Of a DNA stretch of 64,000 nucleotides, positions 8,748 through 18,032 are shown one piece after another. The translations under genes were made by a program, and so were the position numbers. Source of the DNA: Micromonospora sp. ATCC 39149 (GTDB lineage Bacteria > Actinomycetota > Actinomycetes > Mycobacteriales > Micromonosporaceae). The notes under the pieces are model-generated. The model was not told where the DNA came from. It ran no database searches and was given only the letters and a program-made list of their open reading frames with translations. The stretch covers positions 2,230,551 through 2,294,550 of the forward strand of contig NZ_GG657738.1 in assembly GCF_000158815.1 (NCBI RefSeq). The letters run 5' to 3'. The first letter of the stretch is position 1. Each line of letters starts with the position of its first letter.

Positions 8748-9797
8748 TCAGGCCAGGTCGAGGGAGCGGGCGGCGGCGAGGGCGTCGTTGCCGATGGTGA
8801 TCGGGGCGGGGGCCGTGGAGATCGCCCACTCCGGGTCCTTCAGGCCGTGGCCGGTGACCGTGCAGACGACCGTCGAGCCGGCCGGCACCCGGCCGGCGGC
8901 GGCCTGCTGGAGCAGCCCGGCGACGCTGGCCGCGCTGCCCAGCTCCACGAAGGCGCCGACCTCGCGGGCCAGCAGCCGGTACGCGGCCAGGATCTCCCGG
9001 TCGCTGACGGCGGCGATCAGGCCGCCGGAGGCGTCCCGGGCGTCGACGGCCTTCGTCCAGCTCGCCGGGTTGCCGATCCGGATCGCGGTGGCGATGGTCG
9101 ACGGCTCGTGCACCACCTGACCGGTGACGATCGGGGCGGCCCCGGCCGCCTGGAAGCCGTACATCTTCGGGGCCTTCGTGGCGTTGCCGTCGCGCAGGTC
9201 CTCGGAGTAACCCATCCAGTACGCGGAGATGTTGCCGGCGTTGCCGACCGGCAGGCAGTGGATGTCGGGCGCGTCGCCGAGCGCCTCGACGATCTCGAAC
9301 GCGGCCGTCTTCTGCCCGTGCAGCCGGTCGGGGTTGACCGAGTTGACCAGCGCGACGGGGTAGTCCTGGGCCAGCTTGGCGGCCAGCGCCAGGCAGTCGT
9401 CGAAGTTGCCGGTGACCTGGAGCAGCCGTGCGCCGTGCACCAGCGCCTGGGCCAGCTTGCCGAGGGCGATCTTGCCCTGTGGCACCAGCACGGCGCAGGT
9501 GATCCCGGCGCGGGCCGCGTACGCCGCGGCGGAGGCGCTGGTGTTGCCGGTCGAGGCACAGATGATCGCCTTGTCGCCGTGCTCGACGGCCTTGGAAACC
9601 GCCAGCGTCATGCCCCGGTCCTTGAACGAGCCGGTCGGGTTGGCGCCCTCGACCTTGAGGTAGACGTCGCAGCTGAGCCGGGCGGAGAGCACCGGCGCGG
9701 GCAGCAGCGGGGTGTTCCCCTCGTGCAGGGTGACGACCGGAGTGGCGTCGGTGACCGGCAGCCGGTCCCGGAACGTCTCGATCAGACCCCGCCACAT
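8748..9797 (-). CDS. thrC: Threonine synthase
   Basis: This PLP enzyme converts O-phosphohomoserine to threonine. It has 349 residues, the length of the short (class II-like) actinobacterial form. The PLP lysine lies in [15 protein letters not shown], and the phosphate/PLP-binding segment [18 protein letters not shown] follows. The start at 9797 (MWRGLIETF) is preceded by GGCGAGGAGAG, a good ribosome binding site; the upstream open frame to 10076 has no such support. hom lies upstream in the same direction across a 175-base gap, which suggests the classic hom-thrC unit with thrB displaced. Confidence 0.97.
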   Translation of the reverse strand: MWRGLIETFRDRLPVTDATPVVTLHEGNTPLLPAPVLSARLSCDVYLKVEGANPTGSFKDRGMTLAVSKAVEHGDKAIICASTGNTSASAAAYAARAGITCAVLVPQGKIALGKLAQALVHGARLLQVTGNFDDCLALAAKLAQDYPVALVNSVNPDRLHGQKTAAFEIVEALGDAPDIHCLPVGNAGNISAYWMGYSEDLRDGNATKAPKMYGFQAAGAAPIVTGQVVHEPSTIATAIRIGNPASWTKAVDARDASGGLIAAVSDREILAAYRLLAREVGAFVELGSAASVAGLLQQAAAGRVPAGSTVVCTVTGHGLKDPEWAISTAPAPITIGNDALAAARSLDLA

Positions 9798-9972
9798 GTC
9801 GCTCTCCTCGCCTCTACCGCCCCGCCGACCCGGGGCATCCCCCAGCGTGGACCAGCCTCGCCGACCCGCGCACGCCACACCCGTGCATAACCACCAGGCG
9901 AGACGCGAAGGTGCCTCGCCGCCCGCCGTGTCATCAGGCGAGACGCCCGCGACCTGCCGCCCGGCGGCGCGG

Positions 9973-11292
9973 TCAGGCCCCGCCCTCGACCCGCAGCACG
10001 CTCGCCACCGACCGCACGATGTCCAGCCCGCGCAGCTCCCCCACGGTGGCGGCGAGCGCGGCGTCGCGCGCCACATGGGTGACGATGACCAGCTCGGCGT
10101 CGCCGGCCCCGGCCGGGCCGTCCGCCGAGCCCTGCCGGACGGTGGCGATGGACACGTCGTGCCGGGCGAACACCCCGGCCACCGCCGCGAGCACGCCGGG
10201 ACGGTCGGCCACGTCGAGGCTGATGTGGTACCGCGTCAGGGCCTCCCCCATCGGCCGCACCGCCAGGTCCGCGTACGCCGACTCGCTGGGCGCGCGCACC
10301 CCGGCGAGCCGGTTGCGGGCCACCGCCACCACGTCGCCGAGCACCGCGCTGGCGGTCGGCGCGCCGCCCGCGCCCCGACCGTAGAACATGAGCTGCCCGG
10401 CCGCCTCGGCCTCCACGAAGACCGCGTTGAACGCGTCACCGACGCTGGCCAGCGGGTGGCTCCGGGGGATCATCGCCGGGTGCACCCGGACGCTGACCGT
10501 CTCCTTGCCGGCGGCGTCGCGGCCCCGGGCGGCGATGCAGAGCAGCTTGATCGTGCAGCCCATCCCCTTGGCGCTGGCGACGTCGGCGGCGGTGACCTCG
10601 GTGATCCCCTCGCGGTGCACGTCGGCGGCGGTGACCCGGGTGTGGAACGCCAGCGAGGCGAGGATGGCCGCCTTGGCCGCGGCGTCGAAGCCCTCCACGT
10701 CGGCCGTCGGGTCGGCCTCCGCGTAGCCCAGCTCGGTGGCCTCCTCCAGCGCCTCGGCGAAGCCGGCGCCGGTGGCGTCCATGGCCGACAGGATGAAGTT
10801 GGTGGTGCCGTTGACGATGCCGGTGACCCGGTTGACCCGGTCGCCGTGCAGCGAGTCGCGCAGCGGGCGCAGCAGCGGGATGGCCCCGGCGACCGACGCC
10901 TCGTAGTAGAGGTCCGCACCGCCCTCGGCAGCCGCGTCGTGCAGGGCCGCGCCGTCCTCGGCGAGCAGCGCCTTGTTGGCGGTGACCACGCTCTTGCCCG
11001 CCCGCAGCGCCTCGACGAGCCAGCCCCGGGCCGGCTCGATCCCGCCGACGACCTCCACCACCACGTCGACGTCGTCCCGCTTGATCAGGCCGAGCGGGTC
11101 GGTGGTGAACAGCGCCTCGTCGACCGGCAGGCCGCCCCGGGCTCGACCGAGCCGGCGCACGGCGATCCCGGCGATCTCCAGGGGGGCGCCGATCCGGGCC
11201 GCGAGGTCGGCCGACTGCTCGTGCAGCAGCCGCACCACCTCGCTGCCGACCGTTCCGCAGCCGAGCAGCGCCAAGCGCACAGGTGAGGTCAT
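9973..11292 (-). CDS. hom: Homoserine dehydrogenase
   Basis: The protein reduces aspartate semialdehyde to homoserine with NAD(P)H, the branch point toward threonine and methionine. It has 439 residues. The N-terminal Rossmann motif reads [19 protein letters not shown], the catalytic domain contains NGTTNFIL, and the C-terminal roughly 85 residues form an ACT domain ([20 protein letters not shown]) expected to bind threonine for feedback inhibition. The ATG at 11292 overlaps the lysA stop by four bases (ATGA), so the two are probably translationally coupled. Confidence 0.97.
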   Translation of the reverse strand: MTSPVRLALLGCGTVGSEVVRLLHEQSADLAARIGAPLEIAGIAVRRLGRARGGLPVDEALFTTDPLGLIKRDDVDVVVEVVGGIEPARGWLVEALRAGKSVVTANKALLAEDGAALHDAAAEGGADLYYEASVAGAIPLLRPLRDSLHGDRVNRVTGIVNGTTNFILSAMDATGAGFAEALEEATELGYAEADPTADVEGFDAAAKAAILASLAFHTRVTAADVHREGITEVTAADVASAKGMGCTIKLLCIAARGRDAAGKETVSVRVHPAMIPRSHPLASVGDAFNAVFVEAEAAGQLMFYGRGAGGAPTASAVLGDVVAVARNRLAGVRAPSESAYADLAVRPMGEALTRYHISLDVADRPGVLAAVAGVFARHDVSIATVRQGSADGPAGAGDAELVIVTHVARDAALAATVGELRGLDIVRSVASVLRVEGGA

Positions 11293-12674
11293 CCAACGTC
11301 CAATGCGAGCAGGTCCTCTTCCGTCTCCCGCCGGACGATCAGTCGCGCCTGGCCGTCGCACACCGCCACCACCGCAGGACGGGGCACGTGGTTGTAGTTG
11401 CTGGCCATGCTCCGGCAGTAGGCACCCGTCCCGGGCACCGCGACAAGATCTCCGGCCTGCACGTCAGCGGGCAGAAATTCATCCTTCACCACGATGTCCC
11501 CGGACTCACAGTGCTTTCCCACCACGCGGGCGAGCAGCGGCTCGGCCGCCGAGGCCCGGGAGGCCAGCGTCGCCGAGTACGAGGCGTCGTACAGCGCGGT
11601 GCGGATGTTGTCGCTCATCCCCCCGTCCACGCTCACGTACGTCCGGATGCCGTCGACGTTCTTGACCGTGCCGACCTCGTAGAGCGTGAACACCGCCGGG
11701 CCGACGATGGCCCGGCCCGGCTCGATGGACAGGCGCGGCACGGCCAGCCGCTCGGCGGCGCACTCCCCGTCGACGATCTTGCGCAGCCGCTTGGCCAGGT
11801 CCTGCGGGGCGGCCGGGTCGTCCTGGGTGGTGTACGCAATGCCGAACCCGCCGCCCAGGTCCAGCTCGGGCAGCTCGACGCCCCGGGCGTCACGGATCTG
11901 CGCCTGCAGGGCGATCACCCGCCGGGCGGAGACCTCGAAGCCGCTGGCGTCGAAGATCTGCGAGCCGATGTGCGAGTGCAGCCCGAGCAGGTCGAGCACG
12001 CCCTCGTCGATGACCTTGAACGCGGCTGCCGCCGCCGCCCCGCCGGCCAGGGAGAAGCCGAACTTCTGGTCCTCGTGGGCGGTGGCGATGAACTCGTGGG
12101 TGTGCGCCTCCACGCCGACGGTGACCCGGATCAGCACGCCGGGACGGACCCCGCGCTCGCGGGCCAGCGCGGTGAGCCGGTCGATCTCGGTGAACGAGTC
12201 GAGGACGATCCGCCCCACCCCCGCGTCCAGCGCCCGGGTCAGCTCGGCCACCGACTTGTTGTTGCCGTGGAAGCCGATCCGCTCCGCCGGCATCCCGGCC
12301 GACAGCGCGGTGGCCAGCTCGCCGCCGGTGCAGACGTCGAGGAACATGCCCTCCTCGGCGATCATCCGCACCACGGCCCGGCACAGGAACGCCTTGCCCG
12401 CGTAGTAGACGTCGGCGTCCGGGAAGGCGGCCCGGAAGTCCCGGCAGCGCGAGCGGAGGTCGTCCTCGTCGAGGACGTACACCGGGGTGCCGAACTCGGC
12501 CGCGATCTCGCGGACGCCGAGCCCGCCGACGGCGAGCGCGCCATCGACGGCCCGGGTCACCGTACGCGGCCAGAGCGACGGCACCAGGGCGTTGACGTCG
12601 ACCGGGGGATGCAGCCACGCCGGCCCCCGGCTGCCGATCTCGCCGTGCAACGCGCCGGCCTCGTGTGCCCGCAT
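11289..12674 (-). CDS. lysA: Diaminopimelate decarboxylase
   Basis: The enzyme decarboxylates meso-diaminopimelate to lysine. It is a group IV PLP decarboxylase with an N-terminal TIM barrel. The Schiff-base lysine is in VYYAGKAFLC, the HIGSQ motif in GLHSHIGSQIFD, the PLP phosphate-binding segment is LDLGGGFGIAY, and the second-subunit active-site cysteine is in KHCESGD. Its 461 residues match actinobacterial LysA. The gene lies between argS and hom as in many actinomycetes. A diverged relative occurs in the biosynthetic cluster at 25055-26323. Confidence 0.97.
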   Translation of the reverse strand: MRAHEAGALHGEIGSRGPAWLHPPVDVNALVPSLWPRTVTRAVDGALAVGGLGVREIAAEFGTPVYVLDEDDLRSRCRDFRAAFPDADVYYAGKAFLCRAVVRMIAEEGMFLDVCTGGELATALSAGMPAERIGFHGNNKSVAELTRALDAGVGRIVLDSFTEIDRLTALARERGVRPGVLIRVTVGVEAHTHEFIATAHEDQKFGFSLAGGAAAAAAFKVIDEGVLDLLGLHSHIGSQIFDASGFEVSARRVIALQAQIRDARGVELPELDLGGGFGIAYTTQDDPAAPQDLAKRLRKIVDGECAAERLAVPRLSIEPGRAIVGPAVFTLYEVGTVKNVDGIRTYVSVDGGMSDNIRTALYDASYSATLASRASAAEPLLARVVGKHCESGDIVVKDEFLPADVQAGDLVAVPGTGAYCRSMASNYNHVPRPAVVAVCDGQARLIVRRETEEDLLALDVG

Positions 12675-12770
12675 CAGCTCTCCCCACTTCGCGCCTGCGA
12701 AACCCGCAAGCTCACTCCCCGCGCTCGCACGCGATCACGTCCCTCTCTGGCACCCCGGGCTCGCATGCGA

Positions 12771-14435
12771 TCACATCCTCTCGGGCGCGGAGACGCCGAG
12801 CAGGCACAGCCCGTTGGCGATCACCGTGCGGGTGGCGTCGTTGAGCCAGAGCCGGGCCCGGTGCAGGTCGGTGACCTCCTCGTCGCCGCGCGGCAGGATC
12901 CGGCAGTTGTCGTAGAACCGGTGGTACGCCCCGGCCAGTTCCTCCAGGTACCGGGCCACCCGGTGCGGCTCGCGCAGCTCGGCGGCGGTGGCGACCACGG
13001 CGGGGAACTCGGCGAGCGCCTTGAGCAGGTCGTTCTCCTTGTCGTGGGCGAGCAGCTCGGGACGGAACGCCTCGGCGTCGCCCCGGATCAGCCCCACCTC
13101 GGCGGCGTTGCGGCCCACGCTGGCGGTGCGGGCCGCCACGTACTGCACGTAGTAGACCGGGTTGTCCCGGGTGGCCCGGGTCCACAGCTCCACGTCGATG
13201 TCGATCGGCGAGTCGCTGGAGTAGCGGGCCAGCGCGTACCGGGAGGCGTCCACGCCGATCGCGTCGACCAGGTCCTCCAGGGTGACCACGGTGCCGGCCC
13301 GCTTGCTCATCCGCACCGGCTGCCCGTCGCGGAGCAGGTTGACGAGCTGGCCGATCAGGATCTCCAGGGTCACGGCCGGGTCGTCGCCGAAGCAGGCCGC
13401 CATGGCCTTCATCCGGCCGATGTACCCGTGGTGGTCGGCGCCCAGCATGATCACCACGCGGTCGAAGCCGCGCTCGCGCTTGTCGAGGTAGTACGCGCAG
13501 TCCGCCGCGAAGTACGTCCACTCGCCGTTGGACTTGCGCAGCACCCGGTCCTTGTCGTCGCCGAAGTCCGTGGTGCGCAGCCAGGTGGCCCCGTCGGTGT
13601 CGAAGACGTGGCCCTGCTCGCGCAGCCGGGCCAGGGCCTGGTCCAGCTCGCCCCGGTCGTGCAGGTCCTTCTCGTTGAAGTAGGTGTCGAACTCCACCCC
13701 GAAGTCACGCAGCGAGGACTTGATCTCGGAGAACATCAGCGCCACGCCCTCGACCCGGAACACCTCCTGGGCGGCGTCGTCGGCCAGCTCCAACACGTCG
13801 GGCCGGCGGGTGCGGACCTCGGTGGCGATCTCCGCGATGTACGCACCGCCGTAGCCGTCCTCCGGGGCGGGCTCGCCCTTCGCGGCGGCGAGCAGGGACC
13901 GGGCGAACCGGTCGATCTGGGAGCCGGCGTCGTTGAAATAGTATTCCGTGCCGACGTCCGCGCCGGTGGCGCGCAGCAGCCGGCTCAGCGCGTCGCCGAC
14001 GGCGGCCCAGCGGACCCCGCCGATGTGCACCGGGCCGGTCGGGTTGGCCGAGACGAACTCCAGGTTGATCTTCTGGCCGGCGAGGGCCGTGCTGCGGCCG
14101 TACGCCGGGCCGGCCTCGACGATCGAGCGGGCGAGCTGGCCGGCGGCGGCGGCGTCGAGTCGGATGTTGAGGAAGCCCGGGCCGGCGATCTCCACGGACT
14201 TGATCCCGGCGGCCCGGCCGAGCTGCTCGGCCAGCGCCGTGGCCAGCTCCCGCGGGGGCACGCCCACCTTCTTGCTCAGCTGGAGGGCGAGCGTCGAGGC
14301 GTAGTCGCCGTGCTCGGGATTGCGCGGTCGCTCGACGGTAGTGCGCCCCGGAAGCGCGGAGCTGTCCAGGCCCCGGTCGGTGAAGACTGCGTGGGCTGCG
14401 GAGAGGACGACCTCGGCCAGTTCTGCGGGAGTCAC
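12771..14435 (-). CDS. argS: Arginyl-tRNA synthetase
   Basis: This class I synthetase charges tRNA-Arg. The 554 residues include the Arg-tRNA synthetase N-terminal domain (about 1-90), the HIGH-like signature [17 protein letters not shown], the KMSKS-like loop [12 protein letters not shown], and a C-terminal DALR anticodon-binding domain ending in [10 protein letters not shown]. It heads the argS-lysA-hom run; 96 bases separate it from lysA and contain two near-copies of GCTCGCAYGCGATCAC. Confidence 0.97.
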   Translation of the reverse strand: MTPAELAEVVLSAAHAVFTDRGLDSSALPGRTTVERPRNPEHGDYASTLALQLSKKVGVPPRELATALAEQLGRAAGIKSVEIAGPGFLNIRLDAAAAGQLARSIVEAGPAYGRSTALAGQKINLEFVSANPTGPVHIGGVRWAAVGDALSRLLRATGADVGTEYYFNDAGSQIDRFARSLLAAAKGEPAPEDGYGGAYIAEIATEVRTRRPDVLELADDAAQEVFRVEGVALMFSEIKSSLRDFGVEFDTYFNEKDLHDRGELDQALARLREQGHVFDTDGATWLRTTDFGDDKDRVLRKSNGEWTYFAADCAYYLDKRERGFDRVVIMLGADHHGYIGRMKAMAACFGDDPAVTLEILIGQLVNLLRDGQPVRMSKRAGTVVTLEDLVDAIGVDASRYALARYSSDSPIDIDVELWTRATRDNPVYYVQYVAARTASVGRNAAEVGLIRGDAEAFRPELLAHDKENDLLKALAEFPAVVATAAELREPHRVARYLEELAGAYHRFYDNCRILPRGDEEVTDLHRARLWLNDATRTVIANGLCLLGVSAPERM

Positions 14436-14535
14436 CGAACCATGTTATCGGGGGTAGACTCGGTCACTCGGCGGCGACCCTGCGCGTGAAATCCGACCCG
14501 CCACCCACTCTGACCGACCGACCTGACGAGGCACG

Positions 14536-15348
14536 ATGAGCATCAGCACCCCGGGCGGCCCGGAACGCCGTCCGACCGTGGTCACCACCGGCAAGAAGCC
14601 GGCGGCGGGCCGGCCGGCGCCCGGCGCCAAGGCCGGGGCCGGCAAGTCGACCGGCGACGCCCCACGCCCCGCCGCGGGCGGCAAGGGCAAGGGCCCCCGC
14701 AAGCCGGTCGCCCCAGTGAAGGTGAGCCAGGGCCGCTCGTGGGGCCCGATCGCGCTGTTCACCGCGGTCGGCGTGCTCGCCGTCGGCATCATCGGCTTCG
14801 GCGCCTGGGCGACGTTCCAGGGCTCGAAGCCGTGGGAGGACCGGGCCGCCGACATCAGCGGCATCGTCAACTTCCGCAAGTCGGACCCGGAGCTGGTCAA
14901 GGGCAGCAACCACCAGCCGGGCTCGGTCAAGTACGCGCAGTCCCCGCCGGTGGCCGGCCCGCACAACGCCACCTGGCAGAACTGCATGGGCGACGTCTAC
15001 GACGCCCCGATCGCCAACGAGCACGCGGTGCACAGCCTGGAGCACGGCGCGGTGTGGATCACCTACCGCCCCGACCTTCCGGCCGACCAGGTGGCCAAGC
15101 TCAAGGAGCGGGTCCAGGGCCAGGAGAAGCTGATGCTCAGCCCGTTCGAGGGGCAGGACAAGCCGATCTCCCTCCAGGCGTGGGGGTACCAGCTCAAGGT
15201 CGACAACGCCGACGACAGCCGGATCGACGAGTTCATCAAGACGCTGCGGGTGAACGCCTCGATCGAGGGCCCGACGGCGCTGTGCAGCGGCGGCATCACG
15301 GCCACCGGCACCACGCCGCGTGACGGTGCCCCGATGCCGACCCAGTGA
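14536..15348 (+). CDS. DUF3105 membrane-anchored protein
   Basis: The function is unknown. The first 70 residues are Lys/Pro/Gly-rich and cytoplasmic, then one membrane helix (GPIALFTAVGVLAVGIIGFG, about residues 72-95) leaves the rest outside. The outer domain has the DUF3105 pattern, including PVAGPHNATWQNCMG, the histidine pair in EHAVHSLEHGAVWITYRP and a late cysteine in TALCSGG. The clustered His and Cys residues suggest metal or redox chemistry, but that is inference. The gene is divergent from argS and 28 bases upstream of a DUF305 gene, a common pairing in actinomycetes. Confidence 0.85.
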   Translation: MSISTPGGPERRPTVVTTGKKPAAGRPAPGAKAGAGKSTGDAPRPAAGGKGKGPRKPVAPVKVSQGRSWGPIALFTAVGVLAVGIIGFGAWATFQGSKPWEDRAADISGIVNFRKSDPELVKGSNHQPGSVKYAQSPPVAGPHNATWQNCMGDVYDAPIANEHAVHSLEHGAVWITYRPDLPADQVAKLKERVQGQEKLMLSPFEGQDKPISLQAWGYQLKVDNADDSRIDEFIKTLRVNASIEGPTALCSGGITATGTTPRDGAPMPTQ

Positions 15349-15376
15349 TCCAGGACAGGCAAGGACGAGGACGGCG

Positions 15377-16054
15377 ATGACCGCAACCGCGACGACGGAA
15401 CCCGACATGGCCGAGGCCCCGACGGCCAAGGACAACGGCGGGACCACCGCGCGCGGGCGTTTCGGCACGCTGGCCGTTGCCGCCGCCGTCGTGGTCGGTC
15501 TCCTCCTGGGGTACGCGGGCGGCCTGCTCACGCCGGGGCTCACCCGCCCCGGCGATGCCTCGGCGGAGGCGGGCTTCGCCCGGGACATGACCACCCACCA
15601 CGCCCAGGCGGTGCAGATGGGGCTGATCGCGTTCCAGCAGGGCACCGACGCCGAGGTGGTCAGCATCGGTGGCGACATCGCCACCGGCCAGCAGGGCGAA
15701 ATCGGCACCATGCAGGCGTGGCTGCGCTCCTGGGGCCTCGACCCCACCGGTTCGCAGCCCCGGATGGCGTGGATGCCCGACGGCACGGCGTCGATCAAGA
15801 ACGGCCTGATGCCGGGGATGGCCACGCCGGAGCAGATGGCGAAGCTGCGGGACACCCCCCGGGGCCGGGAGAAGGACGTCCTCTTCCTGGAGCTGATGAT
15901 CCAGCACCACCTGGGCGGCGTCCACATGATCGACGGCATCCTCGACGCCAGCGACGATCCCGAGGTCGTGCGGGTGGCCCAGACGATGAAGAACACGCAA
16001 CAGACCGACCTGACCAACCTCACGGCCGCGCGCGACCGGCTCGCCAAGGGCTGA
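15377..16054 (+). CDS. DUF305 membrane-anchored protein
   Basis: This 225-residue protein has one N-terminal membrane segment (LAVAAAVVVGLLLGYAGGLL) and an extracytoplasmic helical DUF305 domain. The two diagnostic His-rich helices are FARDMTTHHAQAVQMG and LELMIQHHLGGVHMID. Members of this family are often near copper genes and have ferritin-like four-helix folds, so metal binding is plausible but unproven. I chose the ATG at 15377, which has GGACGAGGACGG upstream, rather than the open frame start at 15320 that overlaps DUF3105. It is probably co-transcribed with DUF3105. Confidence 0.88.
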   Translation: MTATATTEPDMAEAPTAKDNGGTTARGRFGTLAVAAAVVVGLLLGYAGGLLTPGLTRPGDASAEAGFARDMTTHHAQAVQMGLIAFQQGTDAEVVSIGGDIATGQQGEIGTMQAWLRSWGLDPTGSQPRMAWMPDGTASIKNGLMPGMATPEQMAKLRDTPRGREKDVLFLELMIQHHLGGVHMIDGILDASDDPEVVRVAQTMKNTQQTDLTNLTAARDRLAKG

Positions 16055-16072
16055 CCGCCGGGCCGCAGCACC

Positions 16073-16118
16073 GGAAGGCCCGCGCCCCGCCGACCCCGGC
16101 GGTGGCACGGGCCTTTCC
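16073..16118 (+). terminator. Terminator downstream of DUF305
   Basis: GGAAGGCCCGCGCC at 16073-16086 pairs with GGCACGGGCCTTTCC at 16104-16118 with one mismatch and a GC-rich loop. Confidence 0.7.
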
Positions 16119-16219
16119 CGTGTCCGCTCCCGTATCCACCGACGAAACCGTGTCCGTTTAGAAGCAATCCGACCCTTTCACGGGCTTGAGAGACTTTTCT
16201 ACCTACATATCGTGACCAG

Positions 16220-16939
16220 TTGCGATTCGGGCTCGTTGCGCAGGACGTGGGGGTTGCACTCAGAGACGCACGGCGGTCGGTCACCAGCTGGTGCCGACGC
16301 CACACCATCGGCGGTGACGGGACGGTGGCAGCCGTCCGTCGCGGACAGCGGCAGGGCGAGCCGGGAACGCTCAGCCGCGAACAGGAGCTGGAGCTGATCG
16401 ACGTCCTGCGCGGCGTCCACCCCGACGAGCTCGGCCTGGACGAGGAGCTGTGGACGCGGCAGAGCCTCACCACGCTCGTCCAGCGCCGCTTCGACCCACG
16501 GGCGGACGTCGGCGCGGTCGGGGCGTACCTGCGGGCCTGGGGGTTGGGGCCGCGCGAGCCGCGCGAGCGCGCCTGCGGGCTCTGCGTCGGCGCGGTCGAG
16601 CGCTGGGTACGCCTGCAGTACCCGGCGATCACCCGGGCCGCCCAGGAGCACCTCGCCGAGGTCTACTGGCTCGGCCGGGTGCGGCTGCGCGGGACGATGC
16701 CGGCGGCCGACGTGATCTCCGCGGTGTCGTCCCGGGGCCGGGTCCGCTTTATGATCACCACGCCGTCGGTCGACCCGCCGCTGCCCCGCGACTTCGTGCT
16801 GCGGCTCAGCGGGGCCGAGGAGAACCCGGTACACATCATCGTCGACGGCTCCTGGCCGAAGAACGAGTGGCCGCGCCGGCTGCCCCGGCGGATCGCACTG
16901 CACCCGCTGCCGAGCTGCGGGCGGGCGATCGCGGCCTGA
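16220..16939 (+). CDS. Transposase-derived winged-helix protein (IS630-like remnant)
   Basis: I recognise the overall pattern of an IS630-family transposase N-terminal region: a helix-turn-helix (DVGVALRDARRSVTSWCRR), then LSREQELELIDVLRG, LGLDEELWTRQSLTTLVQRR and an arm ending YPAITRAAQEHLAEVYWLGR. In active IS630 enzymes the last segment carries the first catalytic aspartate (WxDE); here it is YWLGRVRL, so the DDE nuclease is not intact. The remaining roughly 80 residues do not resemble the catalytic core. The only in-frame start after the upstream stop is TTG at 16220, and the helix-turn-helix may be truncated. It is either a domesticated DNA-binding protein or a decaying gene. The long clean frame favours retention. 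Confidence 0.5.
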   Translation: MRFGLVAQDVGVALRDARRSVTSWCRRHTIGGDGTVAAVRRGQRQGEPGTLSREQELELIDVLRGVHPDELGLDEELWTRQSLTTLVQRRFDPRADVGAVGAYLRAWGLGPREPRERACGLCVGAVERWVRLQYPAITRAAQEHLAEVYWLGRVRLRGTMPAADVISAVSSRGRVRFMITTPSVDPPLPRDFVLRLSGAEENPVHIIVDGSWPKNEWPRRLPRRIALHPLPSCGRAIAA

Positions 16940-17003
16940 CCCGCCGGCCGGATACCGATTCGGCGATCGGTGGGGACGTTTGCTAGTCTTCTCCCGTCGC
17001 TGA

Positions 17004-17075
17004 GCCCCCGTAGCTCAGGGGATAGAGCACCGCCCTCCGGAGGCGGGGGCGCAGGTTCGAATCCTGCCGGGGGCA
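17004..17075 (+). tRNA. tRNA-Arg (anticodon CCG)
   Basis: The cloverleaf folds fully over 72 bases: acceptor GCCCCCG/CGGGGGC, D stem GCTC/GAGC, anticodon stem CCGCC/GGCGG with loop CTCCGGA (anticodon CCG), and T stem GCAGG/CCTGC with loop TTCGAAT. No CCA is encoded. Its 3' end is partly repeated at about 21025-21048, which points to use as an integration site. Confidence 0.97.
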
Positions 17076-17094
17076 CTCTTGCTAGGGAATCTTT

Positions 17095-17245
17095 GACCAG
17101 CACGAAAAGGCCGCCGACCAGGGCAAACCCGGTCAGCGGCCTTCATCGTTTGTCCGGCCGTCAACGGCCCTTGGCGGGCGTCTGTGCCAAATACGTGCCG
17201 AAGTTTCGGCGCTGGTCAGTCGTGATCAAGCACTCTCTCGATGCG
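17095..17245. repeat. Left copy of ~150-bp imperfect direct repeat
   Basis: This stretch aligns with 21056-21203 over its whole length by eye at roughly 80 percent identity: ACCAGCACGAAAAGG, a terminator hairpin, TGTCCGGCCGTCA, then TTTCGGC, GGTCAGTCGTG and CTCGATGCG. On the minus strand both copies end with a short coding tail, R-I-E-R-x-L-x-H-D-stop (RIERVLDHD here, RIERALGHD on the right), which could be the last codons of a decayed integrase-like gene. Confidence 0.75.
17107..17143. terminator. Terminator hairpin downstream of tRNA-Arg
   Basis: AAGGCCGCCGACC at 17107-17119 pairs with GGTCAGCGGCCTT at 17131-17143 with one bulge or mismatch. It could stop transcription from the tRNA and from the minus side. 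The homologous hairpin in the right repeat lies at about 21067-21102. Confidence 0.65.
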
Positions 17246-17510
17246 ACTGGAGTGCCGACCCAGGTGGACCCCCTGGACCCGCCGCTGGCGGCTCAACTAT
17301 CCAGGCCAGCGGCATCGGCGAAGGGCCCGCAGAGCTGACCGTGCCGCTGGCGCCGACCCAGTTCGACGGCTAGTGGCAGGTTGCCCGCCGTGGAGTTGTT
17401 CCCTGCGGTCGTATCGGGTTTGCCAGGCTCCAACTTGCTCAGCGTGGTGACATCCGCTGGTCATGACCCGATCGACCAGGTTCCAGACACGATCACCACA
17501 TCGTCGATCA

Positions 17511-17544
17511 GTTCCCATGTTCGACGGAACCTGCCGGTTGCACC
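17511..17544. repeat. Copy of a tRNA-3'-end-like 34-bp sequence
   Basis: GTTCCCATGTTCGACGGA plus the following 16 bases match 21015-21048 at 29 of 34 positions. Both resemble the T-arm and acceptor end of the tRNA-Arg at 17055-17076. Apart from this and the left repeat, 17246-17575 shows no supportable gene. Confidence 0.5.
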
Positions 17545-17575
17545 TATTCGCACTATCTTCGGCTAAATTCCGAAT

Positions 17576-17719
17576 TTATCGATGAATCCAGAAGGCGTCG
17601 GTGTGCGCGGACCCGATGTGCTCGATATCCCGCGATCCCCGCCGCCGTGAGTACACGATCTGCACCGCCCGCGCTCCGGACGCCGTCTTCACCGTCGGCA
17701 CATAGGTCACATCCGACAC
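17576..17719 (-). pseudogene. N-terminal fragment of an IS1634/IS4-type transposase
   Basis: From the GTG at 17719 the minus strand reads 47 residues and then stops. YVPTVKTASGARAVQIVYS followed by RRRGSRDIEHIGSAHTDAF is the characteristic start of IS1634-like actinomycete transposases. The rest of the roughly 500-residue protein and the DDE residues are absent. The fragment lies within the segment bounded by the tRNA-derived repeats. Confidence 0.75.
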
Positions 17720-18032
17720 GATAGAACCCGTAGCGCGTGCCTACCGACACAACACCCCAGGTCACAGCACCACAGACCCCAGAATCAGCCAACCGTGAGC
17801 CAAGTCGGGACGGGCCCTTGACGGGGGCGGGTGTGACAGTTAACACTCTCGCAACCACTGCGTTACGGACGCGAGGCCCGGTCCGGTGGCGGCTGCGGGG
17901 CGGCAGCCAGAGACGGCGCACGCCGGCGCGGTGCTTCAATCCTCCGCTTAGCGAAGAGGCGATATGTTCCCGAAGATGTTAACGTTAACAAAGATTCGGT
18001 GCGGCGGCCGCCGTCCCCTGACCGGCGAGAAC
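17720..18032 (+). other. Upstream region of the GH43 gene
   Basis: This 313-base stretch is lower in GC than its surroundings and shows no convincing gene. It contains a half-site-like CAGTTAACACTC at about 17838-17849 and the perfect palindrome at 17977-17990. Confidence 0.4.
17977..17990. promoter_or_regulatory. Palindromic operator upstream of the GH43 gene
   Basis: TGTTAACGTTAACA is a perfect 14-bp palindrome with a central CG, the architecture bound by LacI-family sugar regulators that control actinomycete glycosidase genes. It lies 43 bases before the chosen start codon. No LacI gene is in the window, so a regulator encoded elsewhere is assumed. Confidence 0.65.

Noticed and set aside
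11283..14489. A 1068-residue plus-strand open frame across lysA and argS
   Set aside because: It is antisense to two clear synthetic genes with all their catalytic motifs, and its product is low-complexity Arg/Val/His-rich sequence, as expected for the shadow of high-GC coding DNA.
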